Source: DATDOO01 sp035293245 (GTDB taxonomy: Bacteria > Pseudomonadota > Gammaproteobacteria > Methylococcales > Methylococcaceae). Taken from it: DNA of 16,756 nt. Location of the stretch: contig DATDOO010000110.1 of assembly GCA_035293245.1 (NCBI GenBank), positions 1 to 16,756 on the forward strand, in the 5' to 3' direction. The notes below the pieces were generated by a model. It saw nothing but the letters and a program-made list of their open reading frames with translations. It was not told the origin of the DNA and searched no databases. Of the stretch, positions 1 through 11,894 are shown one piece after another. Within the stretch, counting starts at the first letter, position 1, and every line of letters begins with the position of its first letter. The translations under genes and the position numbers were made by a program.

Positions 1-954
1 TCGCGCGCCCGTTTGCAGCGGCTGTGGGCGGAGACCAGTTGCCGCATGCAAGCGCTGCGCGACAACCCCGACTGCGCGCGGCAGGCGTTTGACGCCCTCC
101 TCGACGAGCACGATCCGGGGTTGCACGTCCAGTTGACTTACGATGCCCAGGAAGACGCAGCCGCGCCGTATCTGAACCTGTCCCGCCCCAAAATCGCCAT
201 CCTGCGCGAGCAGGGCGTCAACGGTCACGTGGAAATGGCGGCGGCCTTCGATCGCGCCGGTTTCGCCGCCGTCGACGTGCATATGAGCGACCTGATCGCC
301 GGCCGCATCACCCTGGAGGATTTCAAGGGCCTAGCCGCCTGCGGCGGTTTTTCTTACGGCGACGTGCTCGGCGCCGGCGGCGGCTGGGCCAAGTCCATTC
401 TGTTCAACCCCAAGGCGCGGGAAACCTTCGCCCGGTTTTTCGCTCGTGCCGACACCTTTGGTCTCGGCGTCTGTAACGGCTGCCAGATGATGGCGCGCCT
501 CGGTGAGCTTATCCCCGGCGCCGACCATTGGCCGCTGTTCCAGCGCAATCTTTCCGAGCAGTTCGAGGCGCGCGTGGTGATGGTGGAAGTGGGCGAATCG
601 CCGTCCATCCTGTTCCAGGGCATGGCCGGTTCGCACCTGCCCGTGGTGGTGGCGCACGGGGAGGGGAGGGCCGTATTTTGCGGCAACGATCCCAGCGAGA
701 CCCTGCACCGGGGACTGGTCGCCCTGCGCTACGTGGACCATTATGGCCATGCGACCCAGGAATATCCCTTCAACCCCAACGGCTCCCCTTTCGGCATCAC
801 CGGCCTGAGCAACCGCGACGGACGTTTCACCATCCTCATGCCGCATCCGGAACGCTGTTTCCGCGCCGTGCAGAATTCCTGGCTGCCGCGCGATTTCGGC
901 GAAAGCGGTCCCTGGCTCCGGCTGTTCGCCAACGCCCGGCGCTGGGTCGCCTGA
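1..954 (+). CDS. purL: Phosphoribosylformylglycinamidine synthase (FGAM synthase), C-terminal part
   Basis: This is the 3' end of purL; the reading frame is open from base 1, so the start lies outside the window and the TTG at 13 is only an internal codon. The enzyme uses ATP and glutamine to convert FGAR to FGAM in step 4 of purine synthesis. The visible 317 codons hold the end of the synthetase part and the whole class I glutaminase domain, beginning near the PKIAILREQGVNG segment. The nucleophilic Cys sits in GVCNGCQ (codon 158 of the fragment) and the His-Glu pair in PHPERCFR (codons 282 and 284), so the catalytic triad is intact. A fused glutaminase is typical of the large, roughly 1,300-residue PurL of gamma- and betaproteobacteria. 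No strong terminator is visible after the stop. Confidence 0.97.
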   Translation, partial: SRARLQRLWAETSCRMQALRDNPDCARQAFDALLDEHDPGLHVQLTYDAQEDAAAPYLNLSRPKIAILREQGVNGHVEMAAAFDRAGFAAVDVHMSDLIAGRITLEDFKGLAACGGFSYGDVLGAGGGWAKSILFNPKARETFARFFARADTFGLGVCNGCQMMARLGELIPGADHWPLFQRNLSEQFEARVVMVEVGESPSILFQGMAGSHLPVVVAHGEGRAVFCGNDPSETLHRGLVALRYVDHYGHATQEYPFNPNGSPFGITGLSNRDGRFTILMPHPERCFRAVQNSWLPRDFGESGPWLRLFANARRWVA

Positions 955-1011
955 TCTCTTCCTTCAGCGGCGGAATCGGACGCGGCCCGGGCGTTCTTCA
1001 AGGTTCGTATC

Positions 1012-1040
1012 TTGAAAATAAAGCCTCCGTTCTCTATCCT
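1012..1040 (+). promoter_or_regulatory. Candidate sigma-70 promoter for gltBD
   Basis: A -35 element TTGAAA (1012-1017) and a -10 element TATCCT (1035-1040) are separated by exactly 17 bp, which predicts a start near 1047 and a leader of about 90 nt before gltB. A short dyad, TTCAAG (997-1002) and CTTGAA (1011-1016), overlaps the -35 box and could be an operator. This is inferred from consensus only; no regulator is identified. Confidence 0.5.
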
Positions 1041-1136
1041 TTACGGTTCGATTTGACTCCGCATGGCGCTTTCGCCCCGCCGTGTCGCCGCTTTGCGCGC
1101 GAAGACGACGGGATCTGATCAACGAGGTTCTCCACC

Positions 1137-5765
<4,629 letters not shown>

Positions 5766-5819
5766 TAACATATCAAGTCAGAACTCTCGCCGGACTCGGC
5801 GAATCATTGAGGTTGCATA

Positions 5820-7259
5820 ATGGGCAAGCCCACGGGATTCATGGAAATCGAGCGCCAGGATCGCCAGTACGGTCCGGCTGCGGAGCGCATCCGGCACTAC
5901 CGGGAATTCATCGTGCCGCTCAGCGACGACGAGGTGCGCCGGCAGGGCTCGCGCTGCATGGACTGCGGAGTCCCGTACTGCCATAACGGTTGCCCGATCA
6001 ACAACATCATTCCCGACTGGAACGACCTGGTGTATCGGGGCAAATGGCGCGAGGCGCTGGCCGTCCTGCACAGCACCAATAATTTCCCCGAATTCACCGG
6101 CCGCATCTGTCCGGCACCCTGCGAGGCCGCCTGCACCCTCAATATCGACGACGCGCCGGTCACCATCAAGACCATCGAATGCGCCATCGTCGACAAGGCG
6201 TGGGAAAACGGCTGGATCGAACCGCAGGTGACCGCGCAGAAGACCGGCAAGCGGGTGGCGGTGGTCGGCTCCGGTCCGGCAGGTCTCGCCTGTTCCCAGC
6301 AACTGGCCCGCGCCGGCCACGCCGTGACCCTGTTCGAAAAGAACGACCGCATCGGCGGGTTGATGCGCTACGGCATCCCCGATTTCAAACTGGGCAAGGC
6401 GCTCATCGACCGCCGCATGGCCCAGATGCAGGCGGAAGGCGTCACGTTCCGCTCCAGTTGTCACATCGGCAAGGACATCCCCGCGACTCAGCTCATGGAA
6501 GAATTCGACGCCGTGGTCTTGACCGGCGGCTCGGAGCAGCCGCGCGACCTCCCGGCGCCGGGCCGTGAACTGGCGGGTATCCACTTCGCCATGGATTTTC
6601 TCCGCCAGTCCAATCGCCGCGTGGCCGGCGACGCCATCAGCGACGATTCCGCCATCCTGGCCGCCGGCAAGCACGTGGTGGTCATCGGCGGCGGCGACAC
6701 CGGCTCCGACTGCATCGGCACCTCCGTGCGCCAGGGCGCCGCTTCCGTCATGCAAATCGAGATTCTTCCCAAACCGCCGGAAAAGGAAAACAAGGAACTC
6801 ACCTGGCCCTACTGGCCCAACAAGATGCGCACCTCTTCCTCGCACCAGGAAGGCTGCCAGCGCGATTGGTCGGTGACCACCAAGGAATTTCGCGGCGAAA
6901 ACGGCCAGGTGAAGGAAATGCTCTGCGCCCGCGTGGAGTGGCACAACCAAGACGGGCGCTGGGTCATGAACGAGATTCCCGGCAGCGAATTCACGCTCCC
7001 TGCCGAGCGCGTGTTCCTGGCCATGGGCTTTGTCCAGCCGGTGCGCGAGGGGCTGCTGGCCGAACTGGGCGTGGCGCTGGACGAGCGCGGCAATGTGCGC
7101 GCCGATATGCGCAACTATCGCACCTCCGTCGACAAGGTCTTTGCCGCCGGCGACATGCGCCGCGGTCAGTCCCTGGTGGTATGGGCCATCCGCGAAGGCC
7201 GCCAGGCGGCGCGGGCGGTCGACGAATTCCTCATGGGCAGTTCCGACCTGCCGCGCTAA
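5820..7259 (+). CDS. gltD: Glutamate synthase (NADPH), small (beta) subunit
   Basis: GltD oxidises NADPH through FAD and passes electrons via Fe-S clusters to GltB for glutamate synthesis. It has 479 residues, close to the usual 470-480. The N-terminal Fe-S domain has Cys46, Cys49, Cys54 and Cys58 (CMDCGVPYCHNGC) and a second group at Cys97, Cys101 and Cys105 (CPAPCEAAC). An FAD-binding GSGPAG motif begins at about residue 150 and the NADPH-binding GGGDTG at 290-295. The C-terminal FAD contact lies in the VFAAGDMRRGQS segment. The ATG at 5820 has TGAGG about nine bases upstream. The gene lies 54 bp after gltB with no terminator between, so the two are cotranscribed. It converges on the HIT gene. 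Confidence 0.98.
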   Translation: MGKPTGFMEIERQDRQYGPAAERIRHYREFIVPLSDDEVRRQGSRCMDCGVPYCHNGCPINNIIPDWNDLVYRGKWREALAVLHSTNNFPEFTGRICPAPCEAACTLNIDDAPVTIKTIECAIVDKAWENGWIEPQVTAQKTGKRVAVVGSGPAGLACSQQLARAGHAVTLFEKNDRIGGLMRYGIPDFKLGKALIDRRMAQMQAEGVTFRSSCHIGKDIPATQLMEEFDAVVLTGGSEQPRDLPAPGRELAGIHFAMDFLRQSNRRVAGDAISDDSAILAAGKHVVVIGGGDTGSDCIGTSVRQGAASVMQIEILPKPPEKENKELTWPYWPNKMRTSSSHQEGCQRDWSVTTKEFRGENGQVKEMLCARVEWHNQDGRWVMNEIPGSEFTLPAERVFLAMGFVQPVREGLLAELGVALDERGNVRADMRNYRTSVDKVFAAGDMRRGQSLVVWAIREGRQAARAVDEFLMGSSDLPR

Positions 7260-7277
7260 CGAGTTTCCCTCGCCCCG

Positions 7278-7298
7278 CCTTCTCCCAAAGGGAGAGGG
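7278..7298. terminator. Hairpin between convergent gltD and HIT gene
   Basis: CCTTCTCCC (7278-7286) and GGGAGAGGG (7290-7298) form a 9-bp stem, with one G-U pair in RNA, around an AAA loop. It lies 18 bases after the gltD stop and could end transcription from either side, although no U-tract follows directly. The motif resembles CTCTCCC...GGGAGAG repeats that occur between genes in many proteobacteria, so it may instead be a dispersed repeat. Confidence 0.45.
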
Positions 7299-7329
7299 TG
7301 AGCAAGGTCGCTGCGGTTTTCAATTAGGT

Positions 7330-7674
7330 TCAGCCGGGCGGCCACTTCATGCTGCGTCCGCCCAGGACATGCAGGTGCAGGTGGAAGACTTCCTGACCGC
7401 CATGGGCGTTGCAGTTGATGACCGTGCGGTAGCCGTTTTCCGCCAGTCCCTCCATCTCTGCGACTTGTCGCGCCGCCTGGAGGAGTTCCCCCGCCAGTGA
7501 AGTGTCGTCCGGACCCAGGTCGTTGAGGGTGGCGAGGTGCTTCTTGGGGATGATTAAGACGTGCACCGGCGCGCGGGGATGGATGTCGCGGAAGGCGAGG
7601 ACGTGCTCGGTTTCCAGCACTACCGCGGGCTGAATGGCGCCGCTGGCCATCTTGCAGAACAGGCAGTCGCTCAT
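7330..7674 (-). CDS. HIT-family nucleotide hydrolase (HINT-like)
   Basis: This is a 114-residue histidine-triad protein of the HINT branch; such enzymes hydrolyse purine nucleoside phosphoramidates and aminoacyl-adenylates. The triad motif is HLHLHVLGG (His98, His100, His102), with His100 as the expected nucleophile. A CLFC pair (Cys4, Cys7) near the N-terminus and the IIPKKH segment (42-47) are typical of bacterial HINT proteins. The frame is open 126 bases further upstream, into the repeat element, but the ATG at 7674 is chosen because it has GGAG upstream (AACGGAGAAAAATC then ATG) and matches the conserved N-terminus. The gene lies downstream of recR on the same strand, separated by the inverted-repeat element, and may be read through from it. 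The true substrate is unknown. Confidence 0.92.
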   Translation of the reverse strand: MSDCLFCKMASGAIQPAVVLETEHVLAFRDIHPRAPVHVLIIPKKHLATLNDLGPDDTSLAGELLQAARQVAEMEGLAENGYRTVINCNAHGGQEVFHLHLHVLGGRSMKWPPG

Positions 7675-7717
7675 GATTTTTCTCCGTTTCTCACGTTGTC
7701 TGGCCCGAAAGAACCAT

Positions 7718-7888
7718 TTTGTAGGGTGGGTTAGCGCAATGGGATGAACTTGACGGTTATCCCCTGACCCGTAACCCACCGACCGGCCTTCACGGCGCAA
7801 TCAAGGCCGAACGGTGGGTTACGACGCGCACGAAGGTCCGTGCGGTCTTTCACATCATTGGTCGTGCGCGTCTAACCCACCCTACAAA
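7718..7888. mobile_element. MITE-like nested inverted-repeat element
   Basis: A 171-bp non-coding element is bounded by a perfect 17-bp terminal inverted repeat, TTTGTAGGGTGGGTTAG (7718-7734) and its complement (7872-7888). Inside is an 11-bp inverted pair, GTAACCCACCG (7771-7781) / CGGTGGGTTAC (7812-7822), whose stem extends through GGCCTT/AAGGCC (7785-7790 / 7803-7808). A second 11-bp pair is GACGCGCACGA (7823-7833) / TCGTGCGCGTC (7862-7872). The 9-mer GGTGGGTTA occurs four times in alternating orientation (7725, 7772, 7813, 7873). No transposase is encoded. From general knowledge, GTAGGGTGGGTTAG-type repeats are widespread between proteobacterial genes. A target duplication cannot be clearly delimited. 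Confidence 0.7.
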
Positions 7889-7889
7889 T

Positions 7890-8480
7890 TCAAAATTCCC
7901 GGCGGCCCTGAAAGGCCAGGGACAGCGTCGCGCCGTCCAGGTATTCCAGTTCCCCGCCCAGGGGTACGCCATAGGCGATGCGCGTGGCGCGGACGCCGTG
8001 GCGCTGGGCCATCTGGCCCAGGTAATGGGCGGTGGCCTCGCCTTCCACGGTGGCGTTGGTGGCGATGACCATTTCCCGGACGACATTCTCCCCCAGTCGC
8101 TGGTCGAGACGTTCGAGACCCAGTTCGTCCGGCCCGATGCCGTCCAGCGGCGACAGGCGGCCGTTGAGGACGAAATACAGCCCGCGGAAACAACCGGCGC
8201 TGTCCAGGGCGTGCACGTCGCTGGGCATTTCGACGATGCACAGTTGCGCGGGATCGCGGGCCGGATCGGTGCAGGTCGGGCATAGGGGCGTTTCGCTCAA
8301 GGCCCGGCAGCGCTCGCAGGAGCCGATGCGCTCCACGGCGGAAGTCAGGGCTGCCGCCAGGGCGCGGGCGCCGTCGCGGTTGCGCAGCAGCAGATGGAAG
8401 GCCATGCGCTGGGCGGATTTGGGGCCGACGCCCGGCAGGCAGCGCAGCGCCTTGATCAGTTGCGGCAGGGCTTCGGCCAT
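7890..8480 (-). CDS. recR: Recombination mediator protein RecR
   Basis: RecR works with RecO (and RecF) to load RecA on SSB-coated single-stranded DNA during gap repair. The 196 residues match the family. In order it has a helix-hairpin-helix (about 10-27, CLPGVGPKSAQRMAFHLL), a Cys4 zinc finger (Cys55, Cys58, Cys67, Cys70), a Toprim domain (about 80-175, with CIVEMPSDVHAL and TNATVEGEATAHYL) and the C-terminal GVPLGGELEYLD motif. The start lies 3 bases after the ybaB stop, indicating translational coupling; no clear Shine-Dalgarno is seen. The TGA stop is one base from the inverted-repeat element, yet the C-terminus (QGRREF) looks complete, so the element did not cut the gene. Confidence 0.97.
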   Translation of the reverse strand: MAEALPQLIKALRCLPGVGPKSAQRMAFHLLLRNRDGARALAAALTSAVERIGSCERCRALSETPLCPTCTDPARDPAQLCIVEMPSDVHALDSAGCFRGLYFVLNGRLSPLDGIGPDELGLERLDQRLGENVVREMVIATNATVEGEATAHYLGQMAQRHGVRATRIAYGVPLGGELEYLDGATLSLAFQGRREF

Positions 8481-8483
8481 CGC

Positions 8484-8807
8484 TCAGAACGGCATCTTGA
8501 ATCCGGGCGGCAGACCCATGCCGGAAGTCAGGCCGGAGAGTTTTTCCTCCTTGAGCTTGTTGACCTTGCGTACGGCGTCGTTGACAGCGGCGGTCACCAG
8601 ATCTTCGAGCATGTCGCGGTCGTCGGCCATGAGGCTGGGGTCGATGGCGATGCGCAGGGCTTCCTTCTTGCCGTTCATGACCAGCTTGACCAGCCCGCCG
8701 CCGGCTTCTCCCTGGACTTCCAGCGCCGCCAGTTCGTCCTGGGCCTTTTGCAGGTTTTCCTGCATCTTCTGCGCTTGCTGCATGATCTGGCCGAGAGGGT
8801 TTCGCAT
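8484..8807 (-). CDS. ybaB: YbaB/EbfC family nucleoid-associated protein
   Basis: This is a 107-residue YbaB/EbfC protein, a small homodimeric DNA-binding protein almost always encoded between dnaX and recR. It begins with the typical MRNPLGQIMQQAQKMQENL helix, has the conserved central strand region with GGGLVKLVMNGKKEA and the D-rich MADDRDMLEDLV helix, and ends in a G/P-rich tail (GMGLPPGFKMPF). The ATG at 8807 is preceded by CTGGAG at a proper distance. It follows dnaX after 17 bp and precedes recR by 3 bp, so it belongs to the dnaX-ybaB-recR operon. Its cellular role is only broadly known, as a nucleoid or regulatory protein. Confidence 0.95.
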   Translation of the reverse strand: MRNPLGQIMQQAQKMQENLQKAQDELAALEVQGEAGGGLVKLVMNGKKEALRIAIDPSLMADDRDMLEDLVTAAVNDAVRKVNKLKEEKLSGLTSGMGLPPGFKMPF

Positions 8808-8824
8808 AACAGTCTCCAGGGTGG

Positions 8825-10384
8825 TTATTCGTCGATGGGGCGGGTCGAACCCGGCTCGATGCGCGCGTCCAGGAGTTCCTGGAAAGCGCGTAGCGCCGGG
8901 TCGTGAAGCAGGGACTCCTCCGCGGCGCGGACTTTTTCCTCGCGCTGGCGCGCCATCCGGCTGGCGGGCGTTTCCTGGCTGGGGTGTTCCATTTTCAGGA
9001 CGAGCTTGAGCGGCCGCCCGTAAAATTTTTGCAGCGCATTTTCCAGCGCCTCCTCCAGGCGCGGGGTGCGCAGGTGCGCCATCTCGGGGGAGAGGACGAG
9101 GGCGCAGTTCGACTCATCGAGCGCGCGCAGCTCGCAGTGTGCGGCTAGTTGCCGCGCCATGCCGCCCAATTCCAGTTGGGGTATCACGTGGGACCAGTCG
9201 GGCGCGGCGCTCGCGGTCGGCGGCGGTGCTTCCCTGGCAGCGGCCGGCGGGTTTGGGCTGCGAGCGGCGGTGGGGCGGGGCGGGGCGGGCGGTGGAGGTG
9301 CGTCGCCGGGGCGAAACGCCAGCATTCGGAGCAGCGTCATCTCAAAACCGCCGCGCGGGTCGGGCGCCAGCGGTAAATCGCGCCGCCCATTGAGAGCGAT
9401 CTGGTAAAAAAGCTGCAAGTCTTCCGGCGCGATGTTCTGTGCCAGTTCGCGCAAGGCGGGGCCTTCCTCGTCGTCCGCGGCCAGAGTGGGCACCACGTGC
9501 AGCAAGACGAGGCGATGCAGGATGCGCGTCAGTTCGTTGAGGGCTTCGGCGAAATCGGCGGCCTGCTCGTGCAGGGCGGCGGCCAGTTGCAACAGCGCCG
9601 CGCCGTCGTTGTGCGCCAAAGCGCGCAGCAAGTCGAATACCGGTTGGCGCGGTACGCTGCCGAGCATGGCCGCGACCTGCTCCTCGCGCACCGCTCCGGC
9701 GCCGTGGGCGATGGCCTGGTCCAGCAGGCTCAGGCCGTCGCGCATGCTGCCGTCGGCGGCGCGTGCAAGGGCGCGCAGGGCGGGCGCTTCGTAAGCGACG
9801 CCTTCCCGGTCGAGCACGGCGGCCATCTGGTCGCGGATCTGTTCCGGCCTCATGCGCTTGAGGTTGAACTGCAGGCAGCGCGACAGGACGGTGACGGGAA
9901 TCTTCTGCGGATCGGTGGTCGCCAGCAGGAACTTGACGTGGGCCGGCGGTTCCTCCAGCGTCTTCAGCATGGAATTGAACGCCGAACGCGACAGCATGTG
10001 CACTTCGTCGATCAGGTAGACCTTGTAGCGGCCGGAAACGGGCGCGTACTGGGCGTTCTCCAGCACGTCGCGCATGTTGTCGATGCCGGTGTTGGAGGCG
10101 GCATCCAGTTCCAGCAGGTCGACGAAAGTCCCACTGTCCACCTCGCGGCACGGTGAGCATTGGCCGCAGGGGTGAGCGCTCATGCCGGCGGCGCAGTTGA
10201 GCGCCTTGGCGAAAATGCGCGCCAGCGTGGTCTTGCCCACGCCGCGCGTACCGGTGAACAAGTAGGCGTGATGGGTGCGATCATGCTCCAGCGCGTGGCT
10301 GAGAGCGCGGATGACGTGATCCTGGCCGACAACCTCGCCGAAAGTGCGCGGGCGCCATTTACGGGCGAGAGCCTGGTAGGTCAT
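8825..10384 (-). CDS. dnaX: DNA polymerase III subunit gamma/tau
   Basis: DnaX is the ATPase of the clamp loader and ties it to the polymerase core. The start is placed at ATG 10384, giving MTYQALARKWRP, the conserved N-terminus; the frame extends upstream into the 4.5S RNA gene but that part is not protein. It has 519 residues, shorter than the 643 of E. coli. Walker A is GTRGVGKT (45-52), the zinc-binding cysteines are 64, 73, 76 and 79, Walker B is VYLIDE (122-127), sensor 1 lies in ATTDP (155-159) and the SRC motif at 168-170. A Pro/Ala-rich linker (about 361-395) leads to a tau C-terminal domain (about 396-519). No good Shine-Dalgarno is visible. No clear programmed frameshift site for a gamma form was found. 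Confidence 0.97.
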   Translation of the reverse strand: MTYQALARKWRPRTFGEVVGQDHVIRALSHALEHDRTHHAYLFTGTRGVGKTTLARIFAKALNCAAGMSAHPCGQCSPCREVDSGTFVDLLELDAASNTGIDNMRDVLENAQYAPVSGRYKVYLIDEVHMLSRSAFNSMLKTLEEPPAHVKFLLATTDPQKIPVTVLSRCLQFNLKRMRPEQIRDQMAAVLDREGVAYEAPALRALARAADGSMRDGLSLLDQAIAHGAGAVREEQVAAMLGSVPRQPVFDLLRALAHNDGAALLQLAAALHEQAADFAEALNELTRILHRLVLLHVVPTLAADDEEGPALRELAQNIAPEDLQLFYQIALNGRRDLPLAPDPRGGFEMTLLRMLAFRPGDAPPPPAPPRPTAARSPNPPAAAREAPPPTASAAPDWSHVIPQLELGGMARQLAAHCELRALDESNCALVLSPEMAHLRTPRLEEALENALQKFYGRPLKLVLKMEHPSQETPASRMARQREEKVRAAEESLLHDPALRAFQELLDARIEPGSTRPIDE

Positions 10385-10430
10385 GGGTGCAAGCGCGCTG
10401 GGCGTGGCGGAGTCGGATCGCGGATGAAAA

Positions 10431-10546
10431 GGGTGGCGGGCCGTACCAGCCGCACCCCGGCACACGAATCCGCTGCTGCCGCTGCTCCCTTCCGGGCCTG
10501 ACGGGGTTCACAACGTATCGTTGCGGGGGGACCGGCACGGTCCGCC
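10431..10546 (-). ncRNA. ffs: Signal recognition particle 4.5S RNA (small bacterial SRP RNA)
   Basis: On the minus strand, 10546 to 10431 reads as a long hairpin. GGCGG at the 5' end pairs with CCGCC at the 3' end, and further pairs follow on both sides (CCGU/ACGG, GCC/GGU). The apical part contains GUCAGGCCCGGAAGGGAGCA, the conserved Ffh-binding region with its GGAA tetraloop and AGCAG internal loop. The size of about 116 nt fits the 114-nt E. coli RNA. The 3' end ACCC is followed by UUUU (10427-10430), a weak terminator. It binds Ffh and targets membrane proteins to FtsY. The gene sits between tRNA-Ser and dnaX on the same strand; the ends are approximate by a few bases. Confidence 0.95.
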
Positions 10547-10588
10547 ATAGAACAGATGATCGGTCAGGCGATGCCCGACGGCATGAAC

Positions 10589-10679
10589 TGGCGGAGAGAG
10601 AGGGATTCGAACCCTCGATACGCTTGTGACGTATACACACTTTCCAGGCGTGCTCCTTCGACCGCTCGGACATCTCTCC
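10589..10679 (-). tRNA. tRNA-Ser (anticodon GGA)
   Basis: The 91-nt gene has acceptor arms GGAGAGA/TCTCTCC, discriminator G and an encoded CCA (10591-10589). The anticodon arm is CACGC-CTGGAAA-GTGTG, giving anticodon GGA, which reads UCC and UCU. The long variable arm expected for a class II serine tRNA is present, and the T arm is GAGGG-TTCGAAT-CCCTC. It lies 42 bp before the 4.5S RNA gene on the same strand, and the two probably share the promoter at 10691-10719. Confidence 0.97.
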
Positions 10680-10690
10680 GAAAACGCGAA

Positions 10691-10719
10691 ATTATAAAGC
10701 AAGCCGCTGCGATTGTCAG
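10691..10719 (-). promoter_or_regulatory. Sigma-70 promoter of tRNA-Ser(GGA)/ffs
   Basis: On the minus strand, -35 CTGACA (10719-10714) and a perfect -10 TATAAT (10696-10691) are 17 bp apart, followed by TTCGCG. The predicted start near 10684 is a few bases before the tRNA 5' end. The GC-rich discriminator fits stringent control of stable RNA genes. The promoter starts 14 bases after the lapB stop codon. Confidence 0.85.
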
Positions 10720-10733
10720 GCCGAAAAGTATTT

Positions 10734-11894
10734 TCAGGCGCCTGCGCCCATGGCGAGACGCAGGGTTTCCCAGTGCCGGCAGGCGGGACAGCGCCAATGC
10801 AGCTGTTCCGCGGCGACGCCGCATTGCGTACAGCGGTAACGGGGGTTGAGGGCGGCAAAACGCCCGAGCCCTTGTTCCATGATGCGCCATACCGTCGAGT
10901 CGGTGGAATTTTCCCGCATCAAGGCGGCAAGGGTGTGCAGTGTCTGGAAGGACGGGTTCCGCTCCGCTTCGTCGGACAGATAGCGCCGGGCTTCCGCCAG
11001 ACCTTGCTGCCGGGCGAGCAGCAAGGCCTGGAGCGTGGCGATTTCGGGTATCCCTTCCACGCTGGCGCGGATACGCTCCACGCAAGCATTAACCTCGGCT
11101 TCGGGCCAAGTATCCAAGTGTGCGGACAATATGCGCACCATTTCGGCGACTGTCTCGGGAGTACGCCGTTCCACGCCCTCCAGGAAAGCCAGCGCAGCGG
11201 GAGGATTGCCGCGCGCAATCTCGATTTCCGCAAGCAGCAGCGTGGCACGCGCGCAAGCGCCGTCGTCGCGCAAGGCGTCGCGGGCGAAGGATTCGGCTTC
11301 GTCCAGGCGGGCGGCGCTCCTGGATTCCTGCGCCAGTTCGCAAAGGAGTTGGGCTACGGTTTCCCTCCGCCTGACTTTGCCGAGGCGGCGCAGTTCCTGG
11401 AGGCAGGGGATGGCCTTGCGCCAATCTTTTTCGTGCTGGTAGATGTCCAGCAATTGCGACAAGGCATGAACCCTCTGAAAAGGGCTTTCCACCAGTCCGA
11501 GGAATACCTCCTCCGCCCGGTCGAACAGCCCGGCGCGATGGTAGTCCAGCCCGAGTTCGAACAGCACCTTGCCCCGTTCGTCGGCGGACAGCGATTCCCG
11601 GGCCAGAAGACGCTGGTGCAGGCCGATGGCCTTTTCCATCTCGCCTTCCTTGCGGTAAAGGGCGGCGAGCGCCATGTGCGTGGTATACGGCTCGCGCTCG
11701 CTGTCGAGTACCTTGGCGATGGTTTCGGAGGAACGTTCCGGGCGCATCTTCAGCCAATGGCCGATGCTGCGCAACGTATCGGGAGAGGAAGAGGTACGGC
11801 GGAAGGCCGAGGAGTTTTTGGCGTGATAGCGGCTGGCCGCGTACCACCCGGAAGCCGCTGCCGCCGGAAGCAGCAGATAGATCAGCTCTTGCAT
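10734..11894 (-). CDS. lapB: Lipopolysaccharide assembly protein B (LapB/YciM)
   Basis: LapB is an inner-membrane-anchored TPR protein that controls LPS synthesis by promoting FtsH degradation of LpxC. The 386 residues match the 389 of E. coli. An N-terminal membrane helix (about 2-20, MQELIYLLLPAAAASGWYA) is followed by a cytoplasmic array of TPR units (about 45-340; for example the EPYTTHMALAALYRKEGEMEKAI unit) and a rubredoxin-like zinc site with Cys355, Cys358, Cys369 and Cys372 (CTQC...CPAC). The start lacks a visible Shine-Dalgarno but matches the family N-terminus. It follows ihfB by 39 bp on the same strand. The usual partner lapA is missing from this gap, and pyrF does not follow. 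Confidence 0.94.
   Translation of the reverse strand: MQELIYLLLPAAAASGWYAASRYHAKNSSAFRRTSSSPDTLRSIGHWLKMRPERSSETIAKVLDSEREPYTTHMALAALYRKEGEMEKAIGLHQRLLARESLSADERGKVLFELGLDYHRAGLFDRAEEVFLGLVESPFQRVHALSQLLDIYQHEKDWRKAIPCLQELRRLGKVRRRETVAQLLCELAQESRSAARLDEAESFARDALRDDGACARATLLLAEIEIARGNPPAALAFLEGVERRTPETVAEMVRILSAHLDTWPEAEVNACVERIRASVEGIPEIATLQALLLARQQGLAEARRYLSDEAERNPSFQTLHTLAALMRENSTDSTVWRIMEQGLGRFAALNPRYRCTQCGVAAEQLHWRCPACRHWETLRLAMGAGA

Noticed and set aside
7675..7800. An N-terminal extension of the HIT protein
   Set aside because: The upstream in-frame codons run into the inverted-repeat element and are not HIT-like. The ATG at 7674 has a good ribosome site and the family N-terminus.
7718..7888. 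A CRISPR array or riboswitch as an explanation for the repeats
   Set aside because: The repeats alternate in orientation and are not evenly spaced direct repeats. No cas genes are near, and no known aptamer core is recognisable; a MITE-like palindrome fits better.
9029..9040. AAAAATTTT in dnaX as a second slippage site
   Set aside because: It lies near residue 454, close to the C-terminus. The codons CAA AAA TTT do not form a standard slippery heptamer, and a shift there would not remove the tau-specific domain.
9406..9411. A run of six T on the dnaX coding strand as a slippage site for a gamma form
   Set aside because: It falls at about residue 325, inside the collar domain needed for clamp-loader assembly, and the phase (CTT TTT TAC) does not give a canonical X XXY YYZ heptamer.
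10387..10860. Several short open frames over the stable-RNA region
   Set aside because: They overlap the 4.5S RNA, the tRNA-Ser and its promoter, which explain the sequence fully.
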